Source of the DNA: Blastocladiella britannica
Lineage: Eukaryota; Blastocladiomycota; Blastocladiomycetes; Blastocladiales; Blastocladiaceae
NCBI GenBank assembly: GCA_025349905.2
Contig: MU624657.1
Coordinates: forward strand, 1 to 34,155
Reading direction: 5' to 3'
Length of the DNA stretch: 34,155 bases
Shown here piece after piece: positions 1 through 11,899 of the stretch. The position numbers were made by a program, and so were the translations under genes. Position 1 is the first letter of the stretch, and every line of letters begins with the position of its first letter. A model generated the notes under the pieces. It ran no database searches. It was not told where the DNA came from and saw only the letters and a list, made by a program, of their open reading frames with translations.

Positions 1-60
1 CGCCCATGCGCGACGAGTGCGAGAGTCGTGGTGGGCCACTTGCCGGCCGTAAGGCGGTGA

Positions 61-261
61 CCGAGGCGGGCATGGCTTGGTGCTTCCTGTTCCCGTGGTG
101 GTGGGCTCGGCGGATGGAGGCGGCCGCCGCGAACAAGGCGTGTGCGTCTGGATCGGCCGTCGGCAATGTTGCTCCTCCTGGGCGCAGCAGCTGCGGCGGT
201 CGAGGCCAAGTTCACGGCAAGGGTCGAGGCCGTGGACGAGGCGGCCGTGGTGGCCGCGTAG
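61..261 (+). CDS. Possible 3' end of an unidentified gene entering from the left edge
   Basis: One forward frame ending with TAG at 259-261 is rich in G/C-ending codons over its last 40 codons and reads as an Ala/Val/Glu-rich C-terminus; GC content drops after the stop, as expected at a coding to 3' UTR boundary. Further left the best coding frame seems to change, so there may be an unseen splice junction, and a GTAAGG at about 49 could be a donor. No homology can be recognised. An alternative frame gives an Arg-Gly-rich segment over 190-270 but with poorer codon bias. The call rests only on codon usage. Confidence 0.25.
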   Translation, partial: PRRAWLGASCSRGGGLGGWRRPPRTRRVRLDRPSAMLLLLGAAAAAVEAKFTARVEAVDEAAVVAA

Positions 262-437
262 GCGTTTACTCGCCAATCTTCGACCCGGAATGTCGGAAAA
301 CGTGCCTCCTCCACCATTCAAGCTCGTGTGCTTTCCTTTGGCACTTTCCCGCAACGGACGAGTTCACGTATTTAGTGGTGTATAATCAGTTTTTTCTCTG
401 ACGTTTTGTACCATATATCAATCACTTGCATTTTTCA
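262..437. other. Intergenic region upstream of the cohesin acetyltransferase gene
   Basis: This stretch is progressively more AT-rich and holds no convincing reading frame. It presumably contains the 3' UTR of the left-edge gene and the promoter and 5' UTR of the next gene. I see no clear TATA box or RNA gene. Confidence 0.4.
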
Positions 438-1661
438 ATGGAATTGGCATATGCACCAAGGACAACTGCCACCTATGCTGGCCGGCGGAAACGCGTGCGC
501 AGTGAAAATGATCGGCCGGTCCCAGAAACTGCGCCTGCCGCCAACGCCGATGGCACCCCTGGACCGCAGCAAGTGGCGACGCTGCCTCCAGCAAAGCGCA
601 TGCGCGAGCAACAAGAGCCACTCGCCCGTCGACCACTAGCACAGCCGCGAAATGGCACCCTCAATGCATTTTTTGCGACCAAAGTGCCGACGACACGACC
701 CGCAACTCTGCCACCACCACCACCAGCAGCACCTTCAGAACATGTACCGCCGCCGCAGAGACCGACGCAGACGCACCTCAATTTTGGACAGCGAATTCGC
801 CCTGGAACACTGCAAATCTGCCGCGAATGCCAAATGCACTATGTCCCCACAGACCCGGACGATCGCCAATGCCACGAACGATACCATGCAGCAATAATGC
901 GTGGAATTCGCTATCCGGTCAGTATTTGTATATTTTTCTTGGCCACTTTTACCGCATCCTCACAAATGAATGCAAACTAGGGATACAAACAGGAAACACT
1001 ACTGGCGATTGGGCCAAAAAAGGAGCTACCGAGCGGGCTTAGGCTAGTACTCGTTGACCCTGGAGCAGTGATCGACTTTGGTCCCGGACAACAGCCGCCT
1101 TCGGCCGCGCTCTGCACCAAGGCGCGATCCGTCATTCAACACGTAGACGAGTGTCTTGGTGCGGTCCCGACGCCGGATTGGACGGACGCCGACGGTGCGC
1201 CTGCCTTGTGGGTGGTTTTGGCTGTGGTGCCCGACATCCTTCCTCCGCGGCCGCAGGAACCAATTGCGGCGTCACCCTTTGTGGCGGCAGTACGGCAGCG
1301 CACCACGGTTCCAGTACCATCTTCAAATCAGGGCGTTCCAGGAACCATCGCGGGTTGTCTCGTGATTGATGCAGCGGCGCCAGAGAGTGCTTGGCGAGTG
1401 GACGCGCCGGATGCGCAGCTAGCTGACGAGTGCAGGGTGGCCGATCTCAGTGAAGTCCGCCTTGCGGTCGCCCGCATGTGGACGAGTCCGGCGTTTGCCC
1501 GTCGCGGTGTGGCGAGTGCCATGTTGGCGGCGGTGTGTGATAGGCTCGAGATTACCGTGGGCCAGCACGCTACCGCCGTTGCATTCTCGCAGCCGACGCT
1601 TGCTGGGTGGGCGCTGGCCTCGCGCTTTGTTGGATCTGATCGCGTCCTTGTTTACAATTGA
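438..1661 (+). CDS. ECO1: Eco1/ESCO-type cohesin acetyltransferase
   Basis: This is a likely N-acetyltransferase that establishes sister-chromatid cohesion by acetylating the SMC3 head in the nucleus (family knowledge). Two exons are read: 438-917, then 981-1661 after a 63-nt intron (an acceptor at 992 is also in phase), giving about 386 residues. The N-terminal third is Pro-rich and disordered and contains NGTLNAFF, resembling a PCNA-binding PIP box. It is followed by a C2H2-type finger (CRECQMHY, then HERYH) as in Eco1. The C-terminal GNAT part shows the family signature around ARMW..P.FARRGVASAML and then AFSQPT, with a terminal LVY. An upstream in-frame ATG at 426 would add four residues. 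PAN2 starts only 63 bp after the stop, on the same strand. Confidence 0.85.
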
Positions 1662-1724
1662 AGTCCTCTTCTGCACCGCCCAATTTAGGAAAACCATTTT
1701 CTCGCGCACTTTAAACTTGAACAA

Positions 1725-4700
1725 ATGAGCTCATTTGACGACGATCCGGGCGCAGCAGCCCCGGAAGAGTACGACAAGACCGCCGATTTCGATGTCCCGT
1801 TTGTGCCGCTGGCGTCCTTTTACGCCGCGACGCCGTCCCTGCCGTCAGGCTTATCGGCCGTCCGATTTGACAGCCGGCAAGAGCTCTTGCACGTCGGCTA
1901 TCACACGGTATTCTTATCCATTTTACATTATAACATGCTGGTTTGCTAAGGACCGGGCATGGGTGACACAGGGCCACTATCGGTCATTTACCATGCCTGG
2001 ATGCGAGTCGTACACGGCGCGCCAGGTATCGTACACGCCCGTCTCGCATATCGCGCCGGTTGCGGACGGCTGCCTGCTGCTCGCGCACGATGCTCTCAAG
2101 ATTCAAACCAGGCGCGGGCTGACATCGTGGTCCCTCACGTACGTACGCCTTTTTTATGTACCAGAAACAAGGATTCACAAACTAATGGAACAGCGCCAAG
2201 GACGATTTCAAATCGGCCGGCCTGCTGGCCATGTGCCCGCTCATGGACTCGGATCACCCCATCTCGAGCGGGCCGGTGGGCAACATCGACACCCCTTACA
2301 TTGCCGTGGCAGCGACCTTTGCGCGCCTGGCCATCGTGCACGCCGAGCGCGGCGCTATTGTCCGCGAGCTGGTGCCGTCCGACTCGCCTCCGTCCGAGAC
2401 GCACTTTGTGTGCGCGCCGTCCCCCCACACGCTCCTGACTGCCAACGCCGCCGGCACGCTCAAACTCCTTGACACGCGCGCGTGGCGGGTGTCTGTCGCA
2501 CTTTCGGTGCATCCGGGCCCTTTTGCGTCCGTCGTGCCCATTTCAGACCACTTGATCCTCACGACGGGGATGCATACGGGCCGCGCGGTCGTTGACGTCG
2601 TCGATATCCGCGCACAGGCACTGTTGGGATCGATTGGCGTCCAGGCAGGGCTGCTGGCGCGCGCTTCCAGCACCTCGGCAATTGCCGTGAGCGATGCGGG
2701 ACACTTGTCGCTCTTGCACGTCCCGACCCTGCAGGTGTCGTCCACCGTCGAGTTGTGGGACTCGTCCGAAATGGACACGTCGGCTATGGATCCCTCAGCG
2801 CCCATCTTTTCGTGCCTGGACGTGTCGCCATCGGGCGAGTTGGTGGCCCTTGGCGACTTCCACGGCCAGCTTCATGTGTGGGCCCGCTCGCGCTCCGATC
2901 CGCTGGTCGATGAGGACGGCATGCTCGACTGGTACCCTTCAACGCCGCCGGTGGTCACGTACGACCCGACGCCCGTGGAGGTTCCATCCATGATTGTTCC
3001 TTCAGCGACTGATCTGCCGTGGTCCGACGACGTGCCGCTGGGAACGCACGTCGGCATGCCGTACTACGACGCCCCGCTGCTCAGCGGCGATTGGCCCGAG
3101 TCGCTGGTTCATTCGGTGGGGCTGCCGCCCGCCGTCATTCCACCCACGATTGTTGCCAACGCACGCGCCGTGGTCAATGCGGTCCCGGGTGCTGCTCAGC
3201 TCAAGGCGGCTCCCAAGCCGTCGGGCCTGCTTCGCAACCAATGGCCGTACAAGTCCAAGATGGATGCGCCGCGGTTCAAATCGGCGCGCAAGATGCGCTC
3301 TCGCTCCCGTAGCCCGAGCCGCAGTGCTAGCCGTGGCCGAACTGGGAGCCAGAATCAGGCGCGATCGGCGGGCAGTGCGCTCGGTAGCGTGGTGGATGAC
3401 TACAAGAAGCATGAGATCCAGTGCGTCAATTATTTTATGTTGTTTTCGACAAGAGCCAATGTCAATCAACCCACTATACACACATATATCAGATACTCTC
3501 GCTTTGGTGTCCAGGACTTCGACTTCAAGTTCTTCAACGCGACACCCTATGCCGGCCTCGAAACTGCCGTGCCACAGTCCTACGTCAACAATTACCTGCA
3601 AGCACTGTACTTTTTGCCGCGATTCCGCAGCCTGGCCATCTCCCACTCGCTTTCGCCCAACTGCACGAAAGTGTTGTGCTTGCTCTGCGAGACTGGGTAC
3701 CTGTTCCGGCAGCTGGAGCAGTCGCATGGGGTAGGCGCCGTCTGCCGCGCGTCCAACTGGTGCTCCACCTTCGGTCATTTGCGGGAAACAACCGTCATGA
3801 ACCTGCGCGAGAGCCCCGCCGTGTCGTTCCCGTCAGTTGCTGCCACCATGTCCGCATGTGCTCGGTTCTTGACGGACCAGTTCCGCCGCGACGCAAGCGA
3901 TCTCGGCGGCATGATGCCCAGCCCGTCGTCCGAGTTTTGGCTGCAGCTGCACACGTCGTCCGAGTGCACGGTGTGCAATGTGACGCGCGAAAAGCGTATC
4001 GATACGTATGCGATTGATTTGGCCTACCCTGGCCCGCGGTCGGCGTTCCCCGACCTGCGGTTCGTGGACGTTTTGCGCGGAGCCATTGCGGGGACCGGCG
4101 GGCTCGCGAGCATTGCCGATTTGGACAAGTCGTGGTGTACGCGGTGCCGAGACTACTGCCCGACCGCGACACGCCGCGTGCCGACGCAGCTCCCGCAGGT
4201 GCTTCATCTCGGCTGCAATGTCAAGGGCGAGTGGAATGCCGATTGGTGGTGCACAAAGGGTATTCTATCTTTTTTTTTTTTTCTTCTCCTTTTTGATCAC
4301 TCACTCATTGGGACATTTTCACAAGTAGACGCAACGTTTACATCGTCCCAAACCCCACCGTTCCTGCCTTTGCGAATCCATTTGCGGATCGCCGACGATG
4401 GATCAGAGGCACTGGTGGACGAGGCCGCTGCCGGCGCCACTGATGATGACGTGTACATCCTCTCGGTATCGTTTCATTATAAATGTTTTATATATATCGC
4501 AAATTGACATTGCATTAATAAACAGGCAATCATTTTCGAAGTGTCCGAGGGCCGGCCACATGTTGCCAGCCATATCTACAGTGCGTTCGGTTCTATGTTG
4601 CAGTTTCCTTTAGGGCATCGAAACTAATTGATGAGGGAACAGCGGAAGAGCAAAACAAGTGGTACCTGTTCAACGACTTTCGTGTGCGAGAAATTCCCGA

Positions 4701-4765
4701 GAGCCAGGCGCTCATTTTCCCCAAATGGGCGGTGCGTTTCCTCATTTCTTATTCGCTTGCAATAA

Positions 4766-4798
<33 letters not shown>

Positions 4799-6278
4799 AG
4801 GTCCACAGATTCCAAGTGTCATCCATTACAGGCGCCTTGAAACCAGTGTGCGCGACTTTAGCATCTCGCCGAGCGCCTCCTTGCTGGACCCCTCCACGGG
4901 CGATCTCGAGCGCCTTCTCGAACCGCGACAGGTGCTGAATCCAAACAATTGCCACTACTTACCCGAGCCCCTGCGCGCGATGGAGCTTTTTGGGCCCGGG
5001 TTCGTGTGTGCTATCGACGCCGAGTTTGTGTCACTTTGCGAGGAACAGGCCGAGTTTGCGTCGGACGGCACCAAGCGCGTGACGCGGCCTCGCGATCTCG
5101 CGCTCGCACGGGTGTCGGTTGTGCGTGGGACCGGTCAACGGTCCGGGACGGTCTGCATTGACGACTATGTGGAGCCGCGCGATCCGATCGAGGACTATGT
5201 GACGGCGTTCTCGGGGATTGAGCCAAGCGACCTGGACCGGACCAACTCCAGCCGTAACCTGGTCACGCTCAAGACCGCGTACCGGAAACTGCGGGCCATG
5301 GTGGACTGTGGGGCCATCTTTGTGGGCCATTCGCTCGAGCAAGATTTCCGGATCATCAACCTGACGGTGCCGCCGTCACAGGTCGTGGACACGGTCGCAT
5401 TGTACCACATTCCCGAGCAGCAGCGGAAACTGTCGCTCAAGTTCCTCGCGTGGGCGGTACTCGGCAAGCACGTGCAGCTTGGGAACCACGACTCAGTCGA
5501 GGACGCACGCACCGCGCTTTCGCTGTACCACCGGTACCTGGAAGTGCAGGCGACCGGCCGCTGGCCCGAGTTCTTGGCCGAAATTTACGACATTGGCCAC
5601 CGCCACTCATTCCGCCCGCCCGCGGTCGTGGACTCGGTGACTGCGGTGGCTGCGGCCACGGCGGCGGCGGTTGCGGCGGCCCAGGCGGCGGCCGTGGCGA
5701 ACGCTGCTGCAAGCCATGGGCATGGGCATGTTCATTTCCAGCCGATGCCGACGGGGGCGCCGGCGAGCGCGCTGCCATTGACGCACCCGATGATGCTGAT
5801 GCCGTCGCTGCCCCCGCACGTTGTGCACGCGCACATGGCCGCCGCGCACGCGTACATGGGCCAAACGCACGTGCACTCGGCGTTGCATGGACCTCCTCCT
5901 CCGCCGGTGCACCCGCTCAGCCATCTCCCGCACCTTCACCCTCATCACCGCCACCACCACCCGGACTTGCACGGAGCCCATCTCCAGCCGCAACAGCACG
6001 ACCAGCATTTCCTTCAGCAGCAACAGCACCAGCACCAACTGGCGGACCTGCATCAGCAGCGCATGATGGAAGCGCCGGCATTTGTGACCCACGGCGTGCC
6101 GGGCATGCACCCACACATGCGTCCTGGTCCTGACGGGTACGCATCCGCGGGGTACCTGGACTATGCATCCGTGGTGGCCGGCCGTGGGCATCCGCCGGTG
6201 GTGGAGGGTCCGCCTGGTCCCGGTGGCGGCGGTGGATTGCTCCCAAGTTCCCACTTTGGGCCAAGGAAATGGCCATAA
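1725..6278 (+). CDS. PAN2: PAN2, catalytic subunit of the PAN2-PAN3 poly(A) nuclease
   Basis: This DEDDh 3'-5' exonuclease trims mRNA poly(A) tails in the cytoplasm with PAN3. Proposed exons: 1725-1907, 1951-2138, 2194-3420, 3493-4259, 4329-4465, 4526-4580, 4604-4731 and 4809-6278 (about 1384 aa). The order is a WD40-like domain (about 40-330), a Pro/Arg/Ser linker, a pseudo-ubiquitin-hydrolase domain starting at YSRFGVQDFDF, then the nuclease. The hydrolase catalytic Cys position is Ser (QSYVNNYLQ), as is usual for PAN2. Nuclease residues are intact: AIDAEF (D965, E967), LEQDF (D1074) and HDSVED (H1122, D1127). About 220 further residues form an unusual Ala-, His- and Pro-rich tail. Intron 6 must be very short (23 or 29 nt), and intron 7 contains a run of 29 A. 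The family call is firm; the short intron is the least certain junction. Confidence 0.95.
4768..4796 (+). repeat. A29 homopolymer inside PAN2 intron 7
   Basis: Twenty-nine consecutive adenines lie in the 77-nt intron at 4732-4808, only 12 nt before the acceptor. The tract replaces any normal polypyrimidine stretch. It may be a slippage microsatellite or a remnant of a poly(A)-primed insertion; no target-site duplication is evident. Confidence 0.9.
5607..6275 (+). repeat. Low-complexity His/Ala/Pro/Gln-rich coding segment (PAN2 tail)
   Basis: The last roughly 220 codons of PAN2 encode an Ala-rich block, then His-rich runs (for example HPHHRHHHPD), a Gln/His block and a final Pro/Gly segment. 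It follows the conserved nuclease domain directly and stays open to the gene's stop codon with normal G/C-ending codons, so it appears to be genuine coding sequence. Confidence 0.8.
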
Positions 6279-8261
<1,983 letters not shown>

Positions 8262-9126
8262 TCTTTTTTGATCTTTGCATTCCCTTTGATGTTGTTTCTC
8301 ATAGATCCTTTTCTTTATTCAAAGTTTTGCTTGTTTTTGGGAAAGTAGAGGGAGTCAAGCCGCGATGCAAGAAAAATACGGGGTGCGTGGTGTTTGATCT
8401 CCTGAGAAATGGGCCCGCTTGAACTTCGCGCCAGCGATACGATATTGCGGCGCCGGGAGGCGAATGGGAAAAAAATCCGTAACCTCAATTCGCTTGAGGG
8501 CAATTACCATTTACCTCACCATTGCACATTGCATCTGCGGTGAAGTGCCTGGGGCCACCGACTCATGAGCAAGCACTATACGTAGCTAAAAACGGTCTGG
8601 GCTTAAAAATAACCGGAAGCGGCGAAGAGGCTTGAGTGTTCGCGGAGTGCACAAAATTGTAATAATGTGTACAAATACTCCTCGCACCCTTTTTTTGGCA
8701 TCGCATACGACCGGAAAAGTACGCACCTCGTGGAAAAATCAAGAGACTGGGAGTGTTCAGGTTCGTCGTCCTCGTTTGTTTTGGAGGTGTGTCGACTTGT
8801 GTTGGTCGTTCGCACAATCTCTTTGGCCAAGGAACTCATTTTTTTTCGATATTATACCTGGGTCCGCGTACTTGTCCAGTCCGCGAACACATTAGCGTGA
8901 TTGTTCCCTTTATTTTGGACTGCGACCCGACCCTCGCACATCGCCCCACCCGTTCACACACGCACCGACCGCTACCACGACCGACCCGAGGCCGACCCGA
9001 GCCGGGCATTAGTGTATTTCATCCGTAATCGCATTTTGCAAGCCACGCGCACCCAAAACCCTCCTTGGCCTGCCGAGTACCGCAGCTCACCTCCCTCAAT
9101 CCGACAACCAACGACCGACCAACAAT
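8262..9126. other. Long intergenic region upstream of the MADS-box gene
   Basis: This is the longest gene-free stretch in the window (865 bp). I find no credible coding frame, tRNA or repeat array. A TATA-like ATTATAC lies at about 8851. From about 8930 to 9126 the forward strand is C/A-rich and G-poor in places, with repeated CGACC/CGACCCGA elements, resembling the 5' leader of the MADS-box gene. The length suggests a larger regulatory region than for neighbouring genes. Confidence 0.4.
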
Positions 9127-10040
9127 ATGGGTAGACGGAAAATCAAGATCGAGCGCATCCCGGACAACCGCACGCGCAATGTCACGTATCAGAAGCGCAA
9201 GCTGGGTGTCATGAAGAAGGCGTACGAGCTGGCAGGTCTGTGACCTTTTTTTTTGCTCATCTCTTTTATCTGCTGCGGTTTTTTTGGTTGTTAGTTGGCA
9301 CTCCATAAAGACGCGTGGGCGCTCCCGAATCACCAACATCTCTTCAAAACCACTTCTCGAATACTGGGTCCTGACCTGACTTATTTTACAACAGTGCTAT
9401 GTGGCGCGGAAGTCGCGTTTGTGGTGCTGTACGACGGCAAGGCGTCCTTGTACACGAGCTCCAGCCTGGAAACGGTGGTAGGCAAGTTCAACGAGTTTCG
9501 CCGGCAACGCAAGCCCGTGGACGTGCGCTCCAACCAAATGGTATGCTGTCAATATTTTTTTAGTTGATTGTATGTGACTGACCGATTTTTATAACAGTTT
9601 GCAAAATTGTGCCGTGCAGGTGATTCTCGGGATGACGGGGACGACTCTGAGGAGGACGACGAAGATGCCATGCAGGGCGTGTCGGTGTCCGAGGATCAGG
9701 CCGCCACCGGACCACCATCGGGTGCTGCAAGCGCTGCCGCAGCACCCATGGTACCACCGCTTGCAGTTCCGGCGCCGACCGCTGCTGCAACCGCTGCCGC
9801 TCCCTCTGTACACCAGCAGCAACGCCAACCAATCCCCACCCTGCCGCAGCCGCCATCGCTGCAACCAGCGCATTTCCAGGGCGGCATGACATACTCTGCC
9901 CCACCCGTGGTCACGCACGTGGTGTCGTCGCATGCGGTGCAGCAGGGCCCGGTCGCGGGAGTCATGTACGCGCAGAGCCCGGCCATGGCGCCGCCCACGA
10001 TCCAGCAACAGCAGCAGCACTTTCAGCGCCAATACGCACA

Positions 10041-10071
<31 letters not shown>

Positions 10072-11517
10072 CAACAACAACAGCAGCAGCAGCAATATGC
10101 CGTGTATTCGACTGTGCCGACCGGCAACCAAAGCTCCTATTACCAACCGCCAACTGGTTACCCAGCATCCACCATCGCGAATGGCGGTGCCGCCGTGCAG
10201 TACTTTGGCCCCGTCCCTACCGGCGGCATGAGCAGCGGCAGCGTCCAAGGCACGCCGCAGCCGCAACCCATGATGCTGGGCTCGTCGCAATATATGGCCA
10301 CGCCGCCGCAGCCTCCCCAAGCGACCTTCCCAGCACTGCACTCGATCCAACAGCAACAGCAACAACAGCACCAACAACAACAGCATTCGTCCACACCGTC
10401 GGCAACCGCTTCGCCAGTGCCGCCCTCGCGCGCCATGACGCCCGTCGCGTACCAGCAAAGCCCCATGTCCGGTCCCGCGGTCGCGGCCGCAGCAGCAGTG
10501 GCGGCGGCCATTTCGTCGGCCACCGGGTCGCCACTGATCCACGCGTCGATGCTGACGGGCGGTGGGCTGCCAGGGCAGTTCCAGCAGCAGCAACAGCAAC
10601 AGCAATATGCGCGGAGATTCTCGGCGCCCACGCCCACGCCGCCACCACCAGCACCCCAATCGTACATGGCGACGGCCATCGCAGCGACGTCGACGGAGGC
10701 GGTCGCCACTGGTGGCATGTCCCTGTCTGCAGCAGCGTCGCCTTCCGCGGGCCCGTTAGCCATGTCTGCCACGCCACCGCCGCCGGGTATGCAAATGGCG
10801 GCCGATCAGAGTCGTGGGCAGCACCTGCACCCGCGGTCGGGTCTGCTGCGGATCGAGATTCCTTCGACCTCGGCTGCCACCACCATGACAACGTCCACCG
10901 CTGCCGCTGCCACGTCGGTTGCGCCTGCCCCGCCACCGCTCAGCGCCGCCCTCCAATCGGCCTTGTTTCCGACCGAGGCCCCCGCATTTTCGCACCTGGC
11001 AGGCCTCGCTGGCACCTCCATGGCGTCGTCGTCGGCGTCGTCGATGGCGGGTGTTGGCGGCGCGCTGCCGTCGCCCATGCGGCACATGTCGGCGGGCATT
11101 CTGGACGATCCTCGTGTCGGTGGGAATGCGGTCGGCCACCATCAGCAAGGGCTGCACCACCATCACCATCACCATCACCACCAGCAGCAGCAATTGCAGC
11201 AACAGCAGCAGTACCAGTATTCGCAAGCGGCAGGATCGGTGCCGATGCTGGGTCCTGTGCCGCCACCGCCGAGTCTGGTCAAGCACGAGTCGGCCCACGG
11301 TATGCACGGGGTCACACTGCCGCCGATGCTAACAGCGGTCGCGGCCGAGGGCGGGGCGGTGGCGGATGCGTTCGCAGGGGCCGCGGTATCGGCGGCTGTC
11401 AGTACAAGCGGGATGTCTGCAGAGTCGATGCCGCAGCAGGGGGTGACAACATCGGGACCGTTCACGCCGAGCTTGTTTTCACCCAACACGGCGGCCATCT
11501 TTCGATCCTTCCAGTGA
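9127..11517 (+). CDS. MEF2/Rlm1-type MADS-box transcription factor with Gln-rich tail
   Basis: Exons 9127-9235, 9395-9540 and 9598-11517 give about 724 residues. The N-terminal 58 residues form a MADS domain: [20 protein letters not shown], then [26 protein letters not shown] and an acidic segment soon after. The first residues and KR..G..KKA.EL pattern fit the MEF2/Rlm1 (type II) class better than SRF/Mcm1. The remainder is low complexity, with Gln runs (19 consecutive Gln), Ala, Pro and Ser tracts and a His8-Gln block, typical of a disordered activation region. Intron 1 is 159 nt, unusually long here. Rlm1 and MEF2 act downstream of MAP kinases in fungi and animals; no such kinase is in the window, as the adjacent kinase is a CDKL. 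Targets cannot be inferred. Confidence 0.88.
10039..10095 (+). repeat. CAG/CAA repeat encoding 19 glutamines
   Basis: Nineteen uninterrupted Gln codons lie in the MADS-box factor, mixing CAG and CAA. Mixed codons suggest the amino-acid tract, rather than a pure DNA repeat, has been kept. Smaller Gln runs occur at about 10348-10385 and 10582-10605. Confidence 0.9.
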
Positions 11518-11899
11518 ACCAATATCCTAATGTATTAAATTTTCTAGATATATGCTTGGTGGTGATGATGCCGGCGGATGGCAGGGTTTGGACACAGGGT
11601 GCCAGGACCGTTTGTCAGTTTTTTCTGTTCAAAAAAAAATGAACGTGTGTGGCGCGCGATGGGGTGTCGTCTCTTGTTTGTTTTTCCTTCATTTTCGTCA
11701 GGCGACTCTCTTTCTCGGACTTGAAGACAAATACATAACACTACCGGCCTCCACTTGGCCCTCCACGGCATTGACTGTCGTTTTCCAGTGTTCCCTTCCT
11801 CTCCTTTGGCTCTCCCTCGGTGTCCATTCTTTACCTGCCAAGCTCAGCCGTGTCGCAGGCGCCACTTTGTCTCATAACAACCCAAAAAAAAACACAATA
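11518..11899. other. Intergenic region between the MADS-box gene and the Mso1-like gene
   Basis: No convincing gene is seen here. Pyrimidine-rich segments at about 11760-11830 and an A-rich stretch just before the ATG at 11900 suggest a promoter and 5' leader for the next gene. Confidence 0.4.

Noticed and set aside
77..401. Overlapping forward frames at the left edge, including one rich in Arg-Gly
   Set aside because: Codon bias is poorer than in the frame ending at 261 and the protein sequences resemble nothing recognisable; likely chance frames in GC-rich DNA.
3493..4259. PAN2 ubiquitin-hydrolase-like domain as an active deubiquitinase
   Set aside because: The catalytic Cys position is Ser (QSYVNN), as in PAN2 proteins, which are inactive as ubiquitin hydrolases.
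8563..9028. Several 60-90 codon frames in the long region before the MADS-box gene
   Set aside because: They are on both strands, AT-rich, without motifs or coding bias, and overlap each other.
10039..10095. CAG/CAA run considered as a possible CRISPR-like or satellite array
   Set aside because: It is in frame, encodes polyglutamine, has no spacers, and similar short runs occur across the same activation region.
9589..10659. 356-codon minus-strand frame opposite the MADS-box tail
   Set aside because: Its Leu/Arg runs are the complement of CAG/CAA Gln repeats; no motif is present.
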